Assembly (NCBI GenBank): GCA_900100895.1
Contig: FMTX01000026.1
Span: forward strand, 1 to 50,588
Origin: Lachnospiraceae bacterium YSD2013
GTDB taxonomy: Bacteria; Bacillota; Clostridia; Lachnospirales; Lachnospiraceae
DNA: 50,588 nt
Direction of reading: 5' to 3'
Of the stretch, positions 42,299 to 50,588 are shown piece after piece (positions within the stretch are counted from its first letter, which is position 1; each line of letters begins with the position of its first letter). A model generated the notes under the pieces. It was not told where the DNA came from. It saw only the letters and a list, made by a program, of their open reading frames with translations, and ran no database searches. The translations under genes and the position numbers were made by a program.

Positions 42299-44119
42299 AT
42301 GTATAAGCATAAAAAGATATTATTATTGGCAATAACTATATTTTTGGTGTGTTTAGGGATAGGGGTTGGTCTGCTTGCCAATAAAGATAAGAAGTATTTG
42401 GCATTAATTACAGATGATGGAAAAAAAATAGAGTCGTGGTACTCTGAAAAAGATGATATTTTCTACTTTTTCTTGCCTTCATACATTGATATGGAGAATG
42501 TTTCTTTTGATTTGAGCAGACAAGATACCGTTACTATAAATGGAAAAAGCTATACTAGTACGGATAGACTTGGAGACATTTCAAGGAACGAAACTCTAAA
42601 AATCCAATATGACAATTCGGAGAAGAATCAAACTATTAGATTTGTAAAATCTTCGAATCTTGCGACTATATATATAGATACAACGACTGATGTGGCCAAT
42701 ACTATTTTAAAAAGAAAGGGTAAAAAAGAGGTAGTTAGAATTACAGTTATCGATGAAAACGGTAATTTGAATTGTATTAGTACAGATGCAACAGTAAAGA
42801 GCAGAGGCAATTCAACGTGGTATCACTCTAAAAAGCCGTTGGGGATAAATTTTAATGACAAACAATCGCTGTTAGGTATGCGAGCTGGGTCTAAGTGGGT
42901 GCTTTTGGCGGATTTTCTAGATAAAAGCGCAATCAGAAATAAATTAGTTATGGATGTGGCGAAAGAATCCGGATTAGAAAATACACCCGACAATGAGTGG
43001 GTAGATTTGTATTTAAATGGAGATTATTACGGGTTATATTTGTTATGCCAAGCACCAGAAACTTGGTATGAGTGGTGTGATCAAGACACTGATGGATTGT
43101 ATTGCTTGAAAACGCAAACATTCGGACGATATAAAGACACATCGACGCCAATTGTGCTCCCTAATAAGACGATAATAGACGTTTGCTATCCAAAAGAAAT
43201 TACCTGGGTCCAGCGCGATGAAATTACAGAGTATATTAAATATATAGATGAAAATATAAGAAATAATGATTCGTTTGATTTTAGCACATACTTTGATTTA
43301 GAATCGTGGGCAAAAAAATACTTGGTAGATGAGATTTTTGAAAACTATGATTCGGGTGTTATTGGGTCATACTTTTACGTAAAAACTGATAATAAACTTT
43401 ATGGCGGTCCTATTTGGGATTATGATAATTGTATTGGAAATGAATCGGGGCTGACTGGGGGAGCTATAAATCCTCAAATATTATATGCCAATAAAAAATA
43501 TAGAAGTGAAGATGCAGAAATTCTTTGGTATTCGAATCTATATGATAATTTAGAGTATTTAACGGTGGTTAAGGAGGAGTATAAAGAAGTTTTTTTACCG
43601 ATAATAGAGAGGTATCTCGATAAAGAAATTGATGAATATATAGAGGAAATATCGAATTCAAAGCAGTGTAATGATATTCGCTGGGGTGTAACAGTACAAA
43701 ATGCAGAGGTTGAATATTTAAAAAGATACTTACAGCAACGAATAGAATTTCTTTCGGATGTTTGGGTTAATGGCAGTGAATATGTTGCAATAAAATATTA
43801 TGAAATTGATAGTGATGCCGAGTATAAATGGGTTTATCTAAAACGGGGAGAAGCGGTTACTGATAGTTATAATTATTATAAATGGTTTGAGAAGATTGAA
43901 AATTTATACTTGGAAGGGACAGATGAATTGTTTGATCTTGAAAAGCCAGTTACACAAGATGTTACTTTATGTTATAAATCTAGTAGAACAGATGGAAAGA
44001 TAAAAGTATTAATTGAAAAGTATGTACCTGATAAAAAGTTGTTAGTCTGTTTGGCATCAATATTGCTTTTGCCAATATTGCTTTTTTTATTGACTAGAAA
44101 AAAGATACAGAGAATTTGA
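42299..44119 (+). CDS. CotH kinase family protein, membrane-anchored
   Basis: The call rests on CotH motifs: KSRGNSTWYHSKKPLGINF, DKSAIRNKLVMDVAKESG, EWVDLYLNGDYYGLYLL and GGPIWDYDNCIGNE. The last corresponds to the catalytic DxD/N region of CotH-type protein kinases. An N-terminal signal anchor (about 5-27) and a C-terminal membrane helix (about 575-598) followed by RKKIQRI place the body outside the cell. The start is uncertain: an in-frame TTG at 42269 is only one base from GGAGG, while the ATG at 42299 gives a clean signal anchor but a distant RBS. The gene looks more AT-rich than its neighbours. It is one base from a VTC-domain gene, with DUF4956 next, a known association. Confidence 0.85.
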   Translation: MYKHKKILLLAITIFLVCLGIGVGLLANKDKKYLALITDDGKKIESWYSEKDDIFYFFLPSYIDMENVSFDLSRQDTVTINGKSYTSTDRLGDISRNETLKIQYDNSEKNQTIRFVKSSNLATIYIDTTTDVANTILKRKGKKEVVRITVIDENGNLNCISTDATVKSRGNSTWYHSKKPLGINFNDKQSLLGMRAGSKWVLLADFLDKSAIRNKLVMDVAKESGLENTPDNEWVDLYLNGDYYGLYLLCQAPETWYEWCDQDTDGLYCLKTQTFGRYKDTSTPIVLPNKTIIDVCYPKEITWVQRDEITEYIKYIDENIRNNDSFDFSTYFDLESWAKKYLVDEIFENYDSGVIGSYFYVKTDNKLYGGPIWDYDNCIGNESGLTGGAINPQILYANKKYRSEDAEILWYSNLYDNLEYLTVVKEEYKEVFLPIIERYLDKEIDEYIEEISNSKQCNDIRWGVTVQNAEVEYLKRYLQQRIEFLSDVWVNGSEYVAIKYYEIDSDAEYKWVYLKRGEAVTDSYNYYKWFEKIENLYLEGTDELFDLEKPVTQDVTLCYKSSRTDGKIKVLIEKYVPDKKLLVCLASILLLPILLFLLTRKKIQRI

Positions 44120-44120
44120 T

Positions 44121-44819
44121 ATGAATGAGTATGGAGAAAAGTACCGACATGAATTTAAATATCCGATTTCTGACTTGGAAGCCACAGTTCTGCGGGAGAG
44201 ACTGAAGGCAATAATTCCGATTGATAAACATGTCGGAGAAACGGGCAAATATACTATTACCAGTTTGTATTTTGACGATAAGTGGGATTCATGTTTTTAC
44301 GAAAATGAAAATGGGTCGGATCCTCGTGAAAAGTTCCGTATCAGAATCTATAATCATAGTAATGAAAGGATAAGTCTTGAATGTAAGAGGAAAGAAAGAG
44401 GCAAAACATTAAAAACAGCCTGTCTAATTACCGAAGAGCAGACCAAGGCTTTGATGCGCGGAAATGTTTTGAATATGTCGGAAAAAGAAAATCCGCTCTT
44501 GATGAAGTTTACGGATCTTATTATGCGTAAGGGATATGAGCCAAAGGTTATCGTTGAATATGAAAGGATTCCCTTTGTATATCAAAACGGAAATGTGAGA
44601 ATAACGTTAGACAGCCGGTTGACTTCTTCGTACTATACTGACAGGTTTTTGGAAAATGATTATTTAAAGAGGCCTGTTATGCCGATAGGAACACAACTGT
44701 TGGAAGTTAAATATGACGAATTCCTGCCTGACTTTATCTACAGAATAATGCAGCTTGGCGATTTGACTCAAACTGCTTTTTCGAAATATTACTTGTGCAG
44801 AAAGTATAATACATTTTAG
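44121..44819 (+). CDS. VTC-domain protein (polyphosphate-polymerase-like)
   Basis: This 232-residue protein has RHEFKYPIS at the start, ITSLYFDDKWDSCFYEN, FRIRIYNHS, ISLECKRKERGKTLKT and VEYERIPFVY: the basic tunnel residues and strands of VTC-domain proteins, including the catalytic part of polyphosphate polymerases. In bacteria such genes sit beside CotH and DUF4956 genes, as here; the product is not established. One base after CotH; GGGGGGAC follows for the next gene. Confidence 0.88.
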   Translation: MNEYGEKYRHEFKYPISDLEATVLRERLKAIIPIDKHVGETGKYTITSLYFDDKWDSCFYENENGSDPREKFRIRIYNHSNERISLECKRKERGKTLKTACLITEEQTKALMRGNVLNMSEKENPLLMKFTDLIMRKGYEPKVIVEYERIPFVYQNGNVRITLDSRLTSSYYTDRFLENDYLKRPVMPIGTQLLEVKYDEFLPDFIYRIMQLGDLTQTAFSKYYLCRKYNTF

Positions 44820-44831
44820 GGGGACTTAACC

Positions 44832-45509
44832 ATGTATTCAATTAAAGACATAATTAAAAAATCATTTCTTGAGGGGTTCTCGGCCAACGATATAACGTTA
44901 AAAACCGTTATAATAGCGTTGTTACTAACTACGTTGTTGGCTATATACATTTTCTTTGTGTATAGAGCTTTGTGTCGAAAGACATTTTACTCCAAGAATT
45001 TTAACATTTCACTTGTAGGTGTCGCACTTATTACTGCAGCGATTATTATAACTATTCAGTCAAGTATCGTGGTTTCTCTCGGTATGGTAGGTGCGCTTTC
45101 TATCGTAAGATTTCGTACTGCGGTTAAAGATCCCATGGATTTGATGTTCCTTTTCTGGTCTATCAGTACCGGTATAATCTGTGGTGCGGGGTTCGCAGAA
45201 TATGCGGTAATACTTGCCGTTGTACTCACTGTTGTAGTGATAGTACTCAATTTTGTTCCTATTGCCAAAGCTCCGCTGATTCTCATCGTCAATTCTGCCA
45301 ACACAGATTCCGAAGGGAGCATAATCGGTGCTGTTAAAGAGTACTCATCCGCTTATCAGGTTAAGTCCAGAAATCTGACGGCAAATTCACTTGATATGAC
45401 GATAGAAGTCAGAAGCAAAGCGGGTTCGGAACTTGTAAAGAATGTTATGAGGGTTGAAGGTGTAAAGGGTGCTTCACTCTTGGCTCATGACGGTGAAGTA
45501 ACGTTCTAA
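44832..45509 (+). CDS. DUF4956 membrane protein
   Basis: This 225-residue protein has four hydrophobic helices (about 25-45, 57-79, 84-120 region, 123-145) with VSLGMVGALSIVRFRTAVKDP between, the hallmark of DUF4956, followed by a soluble C-terminal domain ending EGVKGASLLAHDGEVTF. It is probably the membrane partner of the VTC protein and CotH. The ATG at 44832 has GGGGGGAC upstream. Confidence 0.88.
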   Translation: MYSIKDIIKKSFLEGFSANDITLKTVIIALLLTTLLAIYIFFVYRALCRKTFYSKNFNISLVGVALITAAIIITIQSSIVVSLGMVGALSIVRFRTAVKDPMDLMFLFWSISTGIICGAGFAEYAVILAVVLTVVVIVLNFVPIAKAPLILIVNSANTDSEGSIIGAVKEYSSAYQVKSRNLTANSLDMTIEVRSKAGSELVKNVMRVEGVKGASLLAHDGEVTF

Positions 45510-45537
45510 ACATATATTGGTTCGTTGATATTTTGAA

Positions 45538-45581
45538 GCTTCCGCAAGAGCGTAATAGGTGCTTTTGCGGAAGCCTTTTTT
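45538..45581 (+). terminator. Intrinsic terminator of the CotH cassette
   Basis: A 14-bp stem with one G-U pair (45538-45551 with 45561-45574), 9-base loop and CTTTTTT. The following gap to 45729 has no confident promoter; TTAACA- and TACAAT-like words are present at poor spacing. Confidence 0.92.
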
Positions 45582-45729
45582 GTGCGGGTAAAACGTTTTT
45601 GATATGATTTCGCAATGTAGGACGAAAGTACTAACAACACTGTAAGAATTATAGAATAATGCCTTCTATAGAGATAAATTAACAATATATTAACAGGTAC
45701 AATGAAGTATTCTGTAGAAGGAGAAAAAT

Positions 45730-48700
45730 ATGGGAAGACAGGTTAAGAAATTTGGGAAATCTGCGCTCAGTGTATTGCTTGCAGTTTGCCTTGCAATACC
45801 TACAAGTTTAGCATTTCCCACCAAGGCTCAGGCCGCAACAAATGGCTTTGTTACACCTGAGGGGTTGTATCTCATAAGTTCCAAGGACTATAACATAGCT
45901 CCCGGAATCACTGAGAAGCAGATTATTACAAACACTGCTGACGGTAACGACCAGGAAGTCGGATTTGCCGTTACGGTTGATATGTCTAACAAAACCGTAT
46001 CTCTCGGTGCGGGCTATGCCAATAATGACGGTTCGAAATGGGGTATGCAGACTACAAGAGCTCAGGCATATGCAGCAGAGAAGGCTAACGGCTATAACGT
46101 AGTTGCTGCGGTTAATGCAGACTTCTTTAATATGGCAACCGGTGCTCCTCAGGGTGCACTCGTTATGAACGGAAAGGTGTATCACAATTCACCCAATCCT
46201 CATTTTGCCATTCTTAAAGATGGCACAGCTGCCATCAGAACAGGTTATATACAAGGCGATGTTAAAGAAGCAGTAGGCGGTAGCGCAGTTATTCTGGTTA
46301 ACGGCGAGCTTCCTGCAGGTTTATCTGATGCTTATTACAGACAGAAAGAACCTCGTACCGCAGTAGGTATCAAGGCAGACGGTTCTGTAGTTCTTTTCGT
46401 AGGTGACGGACGTCAGTATCCGTATTCAAGTGGTCTTACAATTGTAGAACTTGCCAAAATGATGAAGGGATTAGGATGCGTAACCGCTCTTAACCTCGAT
46501 GGTGGCGGTTCCACAACGTTTCTTACAGAGAGAGAAGGTAGTGATGACTTAGTATGTCAGAATTCTCCTTCCGACGGTGCGGAGCGTTCCGTTTCGTCTT
46601 CACTTTTTGTTTATTCAACCGCCAAATCAGACGGCAAATTCAATCATGCAGTTTTATCACCCAATAACGATGCGTATACACCTTATTCAACTGTTAAGTT
46701 TACGGCAGCAGGTGTAGATGCAGCAGGTGGCCAGGCTCAGTTGCCCGAAGATGTTATATATGCTCTTGCAAGTGAGTCTTCAGATATGGGTACGATTGCC
46801 GCTGACGGTACATTTGTATCTAACGGCAAGAAAGGTACCGTAAAGGTTAATCTTTTAAGCGGCGGTGCAGTAGTAGGAACTACAGAAGTAGTTATTATTG
46901 CTCCCGATTCTATTTCTTTTACCAATGAAGAAGTCAGCATGGGCTTCTCGAATACAAGCGACCTCGGACTTACGGTTAAGGCAGCGGGTCGTGACGTTTT
47001 CTATGACTCAGATGATTTTGTGTGGACGTTAAGCGATCCTTCAATGGGTACTTTTAACGGAAATATCTTTACATCTTCTGATTCAGCAACTGTTACAGGT
47101 ACCATTACTTGCGCGTACAAGTACGATACTGCAGTATCAGCAAGTATAACAGCTATCATTGGTAAGCTTCCTACAATCGTATGGGATTTTGAAGATCCTG
47201 AAGAGTATACAGGACTTTACACCTCCAACTATAATCGTGGAGGAATCCAGTCTCATGAAATAGTCAGTATCGATGACGGCGAGCCCGTAAGATTCGGACA
47301 GCGTTCGCTTAAGCTTAACTATAACTTCATTAACTGCGGCGCCGTTACCGAAGGTGCTTGCGTAGGTTACAGTGAGCCTATTGAAATTCCGGGTATTCCT
47401 ACCGGTATAGGTATGTGGGTATACGCTCCTGAAGGAACCGCACCCAGCGCAGAAGAGAAGGCACAAGGTTATAAAGGCCTTTGGCTCAGAGGTTATCTGA
47501 GTGATGTAACGGGAAAACAGCAGGTTGCAGATTATACACTGGCAGATTCCGGTGTTGACTGGGAAGGATGGCGCTACGTTGAAGCCGACCTTACTAAACT
47601 TGCAGGACCTTTCACATTAAAGAAAGGTATGACTTTCCGTCTTATGTTCGTTGCAGGTGGTAAGAATGGTACCAGATCTGCAGGATCCGTATACTTTGAC
47701 AACTTCCAGTTTGTATATGGAGCTAACATTGATGATATAGATTCTCCTGTAATCGATTCGATCGTGGGCAATGATACTGAGATTACAGATGGCATGGTAT
47801 TTGACACCAATACGATTACATTTGCATCTACATTCCATGATGTAGAGAGTAAGTATATGACCGGCATTGACTACGATGTTGTTCGTATGTACATTGACGG
47901 CGTTAATGTAGTGGAAGATCCGATGTACGTTTTAGACAAGGGCGGTAACAAGTCCTGGTACTACGATGTAAAGCTTGCAAACGGAGCTCACTCCATAAAA
48001 ATGCTTATTCGTGACGGTTTCGGTAATGAGACCACAGAGACCAGATTCTTTACGGTCAAGGCGGAAGCTAACGATACTACGACATTAAATGTTGAACCTG
48101 TAGGAAGTCCTGTTTTGGGTGAGACTTTCGCATTGAAGGTTACCTCGAATAATATTGCAGAGATTTCCGAATTCAAATTGGCCCTTAAGATTGATAATCA
48201 TTTTGCTGTCAAGGGCGTTGAATTTGCAGACGGATTTACAGGTTCCTATTCATATAAGAGCAAGGAACTGACAATTGAAGCGACAGGAGCAGCATCCGCA
48301 GATGCAGACGCGCTGGCTACGATATATTTTGATGTTCCCGAGGCGCTTCAGGCAGGAATAGCATTTACTTATTACACTACTCTCGGCTCTTTCAAAACAG
48401 TGTCCGGCGGAAATACCACCTATTCATTTGCTGTGGCTCCGCAGACTATAAGTGTAGCTGCACCTCTTAACATTGTAATGGACAACACGATAATCGTCGG
48501 AACAGAAGGCGTAATCAGAGTCGTTGATTATAATGGCGAAGCAGTAGCTAATGCGGAGATTATTTATGCGGGTACATCTCTGGGTGTAACCGATGACGAA
48601 GGTATTCTTGTTACAAACGCATTTAGCGGAGCATCAGGAAAGTATGAGATCAGTGCAAAGTCCGATCGCGGTGTTTCATATAATACCTTTATTTACAGTG

Positions 48701-50588
48701 TAAACGCAGTGGGTACAAAGGCTCCTTATGATGTAGTATCCAACGCATCTGTAAATGGTAATACACAGAAAAACTTAACCTGGTTCTCAAATGTGCTTGA
48801 GTCACAGAATCAGGCAATTGCACAAATTGCATTAAAGTCCGATTACGATGCAAACGGCACAGCTGCTTTTGCTGACGTGAACGGTAAGACTGAGGACAAG
48901 GTATTCCTTGGCGGAGCAACTGAAGGTTATGCTATTGTCAGATTAAACACAGTAAATATTAATTCACTTGTTCCCGGAGCTACGTATGCATATCGTGTCG
49001 GGGATGGTGAGACCTGGTCAGAAGTGAATGAGTTTTCAGTAGATTCTGTTGATGGAGCAGTTAACTTCTTCATCATTGGCGATATCCAGGCCAAGGATCT
49101 TACAAATAATGCAAAGGTAATTAACGGAATTCTTTCCAAGAACAGCAGCTACGCATTCGGTCTTCAGACCGGTGATGCGGTAGACTCAGGTAATATATAT
49201 GCATATTGGGATGAGTTACTTACTAACTTTGAATCCAATAATATCGGCAATATCGACCTGGTACATGTACTCGGTAACCATGAGTATGAAGGAGACGAGT
49301 TTGCACAGAATGCAGCAGATGTCTTTAATCTTCCTTCAGCTACCTGCTATTCGGTAGAATATGACAATGTTTATATGGCGGTTATCAACTACAAGAGTGC
49401 CTCTGCATCTGCTTTAGATGCCAGCATGGAGTGGCTTGCAAATGACGCTGCAAAGAGCAATGCAACTTGGAAGATTTTGACAATGCACCAGCCTCCGTAT
49501 TATACAAATATTGCTGCAGCCAATGATTACTTAAGAAAGAGACTTTCTCCGGCAATTGAGGCAGCAGGAATCAATATGGTATTCTCAGGTCATGACCACA
49601 CTCTTGCAAGAACAATGCCTTTAAGAGGCGGTGAAGTAGACGAAGAAAACGGTGTAGTATACTACATCTGCGGTTCTACAGGTGAGAAGTCTTACTCAGC
49701 TACTAATACGCCTGAGTTCCACCTCGCTTATCTCAACGACTCATTTGATGCTGTATATACTACAGTTCAGGCTACAGAAGATTATCTTAAGGTTGTTAAC
49801 TATGACCTTGATGGTTCTATTCTTGATTCGTACACAATGGAGAGCGAGTGCAAAGAAGGACATTCCTACATCTTCGATGGCACCAAGCTCGTATGTGAGA
49901 ACTGTCACAAAGAAACCGATGTGAAGACTTACATTGGATTTGCAAAGGATGCCGAGACAGGTAAGAAGATGTATTTGTACCTTGGAACCGTTAAGACAGG
50001 TCTTGTAGAAACATCTGACGGAGAGTACATCTTTGATGAAAACGGACTTGCCATTGACGGTGAATATACTATTGAGAGAATGAAGTATACACTTGAAAAC
50101 GGTAAGGTTGTTGATAAGAACGGATTCCTTTCGTATACAGATATAAGAAGTAAGCATACATATTTGCGCTTATATATTGACGGTGAACTCGTTCAAGACG
50201 CCGGATGGCTTTTCTATGAAGGCAACTGGTATTACATTAACGGTATAAATGTGCAGAACAGAGGACTTACATATGAAGGAGTTAGATATAAGTTCAATTC
50301 CGATGGAACTCACACAGTGGGCACATTTAAGATGATTAAAAACCGTTATAAATACTTCTTTGCCGGAAAGACCGTTACCGGATTGTGCGAAATCGACGGA
50401 AAGACATACTACTTCAATCCTAAGGACGGATACAGAGTGGACAATAAGGAAGTTGAGATTGACGGCTATATCTATACATTTGATGAAAATGGCGTAGCAA
50501 CATCAATCGTTAAGAAACCTACGAGACCCAGCACCGGATTCTGGAAAGAGGACGGTCATGTATTCTACTATGTAGACGATGAAATGGT
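45730..50588 (+). CDS. Giant secreted protein: phosphodiester glycosidase, cohesin-like, purple-acid-phosphatase-like, wall-binding repeats (3' end cut)
   Basis: The frame is open from the ATG at 45730 (AGAAGGAG upstream) to the window edge, over 1,619 residues. In order: signal peptide (about 1-36, AQA-AT); a NAGPA / phosphodiester-glycosidase domain (about 40-295) with VNADFFNMATGAPQGALV and LDGGGSTTF; Ig-like parts (about 300-475); a jelly-roll/CBM-like segment (about 480-670); a Bacillus-type Ig segment (to about 775); and a cohesin-like beta-sandwich (about 780-910). A carboxypeptidase-regulatory-like domain (about 915-985), an FN3-like part and a calcineurin-type phosphoesterase (about 1110-1300: GDIQAKD, QTGDAVD, GNHEYEG, FSGHDHT) follow. 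Choline-binding-like wall repeats (from about 1395) end the visible part. It is probably wall-attached and acts on phosphodiester-linked glycans. The stop is outside the window. Confidence 0.82.
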   Translation, partial: MGRQVKKFGKSALSVLLAVCLAIPTSLAFPTKAQAATNGFVTPEGLYLISSKDYNIAPGITEKQIITNTADGNDQEVGFAVTVDMSNKTVSLGAGYANNDGSKWGMQTTRAQAYAAEKANGYNVVAAVNADFFNMATGAPQGALVMNGKVYHNSPNPHFAILKDGTAAIRTGYIQGDVKEAVGGSAVILVNGELPAGLSDAYYRQKEPRTAVGIKADGSVVLFVGDGRQYPYSSGLTIVELAKMMKGLGCVTALNLDGGGSTTFLTEREGSDDLVCQNSPSDGAERSVSSSLFVYSTAKSDGKFNHAVLSPNNDAYTPYSTVKFTAAGVDAAGGQAQLPEDVIYALASESSDMGTIAADGTFVSNGKKGTVKVNLLSGGAVVGTTEVVIIAPDSISFTNEEVSMGFSNTSDLGLTVKAAGRDVFYDSDDFVWTLSDPSMGTFNGNIFTSSDSATVTGTITCAYKYDTAVSASITAIIGKLPTIVWDFEDPEEYTGLYTSNYNRGGIQSHEIVSIDDGEPVRFGQRSLKLNYNFINCGAVTEGACVGYSEPIEIPGIPTGIGMWVYAPEGTAPSAEEKAQGYKGLWLRGYLSDVTGKQQVADYTLADSGVDWEGWRYVEADLTKLAGPFTLKKGMTFRLMFVAGGKNGTRSAGSVYFDNFQFVYGANIDDIDSPVIDSIVGNDTEITDGMVFDTNTITFASTFHDVESKYMTGIDYDVVRMYIDGVNVVEDPMYVLDKGGNKSWYYDVKLANGAHSIKMLIRDGFGNETTETRFFTVKAEANDTTTLNVEPVGSPVLGETFALKVTSNNIAEISEFKLALKIDNHFAVKGVEFADGFTGSYSYKSKELTIEATGAASADADALATIYFDVPEALQAGIAFTYYTTLGSFKTVSGGNTTYSFAVAPQTISVAAPLNIVMDNTIIVGTEGVIRVVDYNGEAVANAEIIYAGTSLGVTDDEGILVTNAFSGASGKYEISAKSDRGVSYNTFIYSVNAVGTKAPYDVVSNASVNGNTQKNLTWFSNVLESQNQAIAQIALKSDYDANGTAAFADVNGKTEDKVFLGGATEGYAIVRLNTVNINSLVPGATYAYRVGDGETWSEVNEFSVDSVDGAVNFFIIGDIQAKDLTNNAKVINGILSKNSSYAFGLQTGDAVDSGNIYAYWDELLTNFESNNIGNIDLVHVLGNHEYEGDEFAQNAADVFNLPSATCYSVEYDNVYMAVINYKSASASALDASMEWLANDAAKSNATWKILTMHQPPYYTNIAAANDYLRKRLSPAIEAAGINMVFSGHDHTLARTMPLRGGEVDEENGVVYYICGSTGEKSYSATNTPEFHLAYLNDSFDAVYTTVQATEDYLKVVNYDLDGSILDSYTMESECKEGHSYIFDGTKLVCENCHKETDVKTYIGFAKDAETGKKMYLYLGTVKTGLVETSDGEYIFDENGLAIDGEYTIERMKYTLENGKVVDKNGFLSYTDIRSKHTYLRLYIDGELVQDAGWLFYEGNWYYINGINVQNRGLTYEGVRYKFNSDGTHTVGTFKMIKNRYKYFFAGKTVTGLCEIDGKTYYFNPKDGYRVDNKEVEIDGYIYTFDENGVATSIVKKPTRPSTGFWKEDGHVFYYVDDEM

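Noticed and set aside
45582-45729. Promoter or third cyclic-di-GMP riboswitch before the giant secreted protein
   Set aside because: No GGCAAA, GGACGC or GGCAGCC blocks are present, and the -35/-10-like words are badly spaced.
1-50588. tRNA, rRNA, insertion sequences, phage genes, attachment sites, CRISPR arrays
   Set aside because: No cloverleaf-like segments, transposase or integrase motifs, terminal inverted repeats or regular spacer arrays were seen on reading both strands.

Overview
The window looks like a low-to-moderate GC Firmicute, most likely a Lachnospiraceae/Butyrivibrio-type anaerobe. This is inferred from strong AGGAGG-type ribosome sites, intrinsic terminators, two GEMM-I (cyclic-di-GMP) riboswitches, a CotH / VTC / DUF4956 cassette, TPTP-linked surface proteins and choline-binding-like cell-wall repeats. 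No rRNA, tRNA, insertion sequence, phage gene or CRISPR array was seen. The window is essentially one large cell-surface and exopolysaccharide locus, with the parts of a lasso-peptide-like RiPP pathway scattered through it.

Layout. 1-3698: a PqqD-HPr-kinase fusion, a 150-residue protein with a lasso-type leader followed by a CBM-like domain, and an ABC exporter. 3810-6546: a TM-anchored, repeat-rich surface protein and two small membrane proteins. 6602-12019: UDP-glucose dehydrogenase, a rhamnosyltransferase-like GT, a GT4 and a beta-helix lipoprotein. 12130-13736: cyclic-di-GMP riboswitch 1 and a secreted transglutaminase-like protein. 13777-17351 (minus strand): an operon of lasso B2 protease, PqqD-type B1, sulfotransferase, IspD/TarI-like cytidylyltransferase and an SDR. 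17423-18455: an operator-like palindrome between divergent promoters, then an HprK-like kinase. 18690-20818: riboswitch 2 and a second secreted transglutaminase-like protein. 20884-23249: lasso-cyclase-like asparagine synthetase and two tandem short precursors. 23414-35891: Wzy-like polymerase, a third HprK-like kinase, Wzz/pseudo-BY-kinase, an acyltransferase and eight glycosyltransferases or likely glycosyltransferases. 35905-42150: nucleotidyltransferase, ABC exporter, anchored beta-helix protein and a CDP-glycerol-type glycerophosphotransferase. 42299-45509: CotH, VTC and DUF4956. 45730 to the end: a giant secreted multidomain protein, cut by the window edge.

How the genes fit together. 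The glycosyltransferases, Ugd, Wzy, Wzz, acyltransferase, sulfotransferase and glycerophosphotransferase can build and decorate a uronic-acid-containing surface polymer. The beta-helix proteins may trim or epimerise it. The RiPP parts (three leader-bearing proteins, B1, B2, cyclase, three HprK-like kinases, nucleotidyltransferase and two ABC exporters) resemble a paeninodin-type kinase-containing lasso pathway, but they are split into several transcription units interleaved with the polymer genes. Both secreted transglutaminase-like proteins sit behind cyclic-di-GMP riboswitches, which suggests the surface programme answers to the sessile/motile second messenger. The most unusual points are the lasso-type leader on a folded CBM-like protein (1392-1844), the two paralogous precursors with a conserved TAFGP motif and long tail, and an unnamed SPGQWGR domain shared by two surface proteins. 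All functions are inferred from sequence reading; no database search was run.
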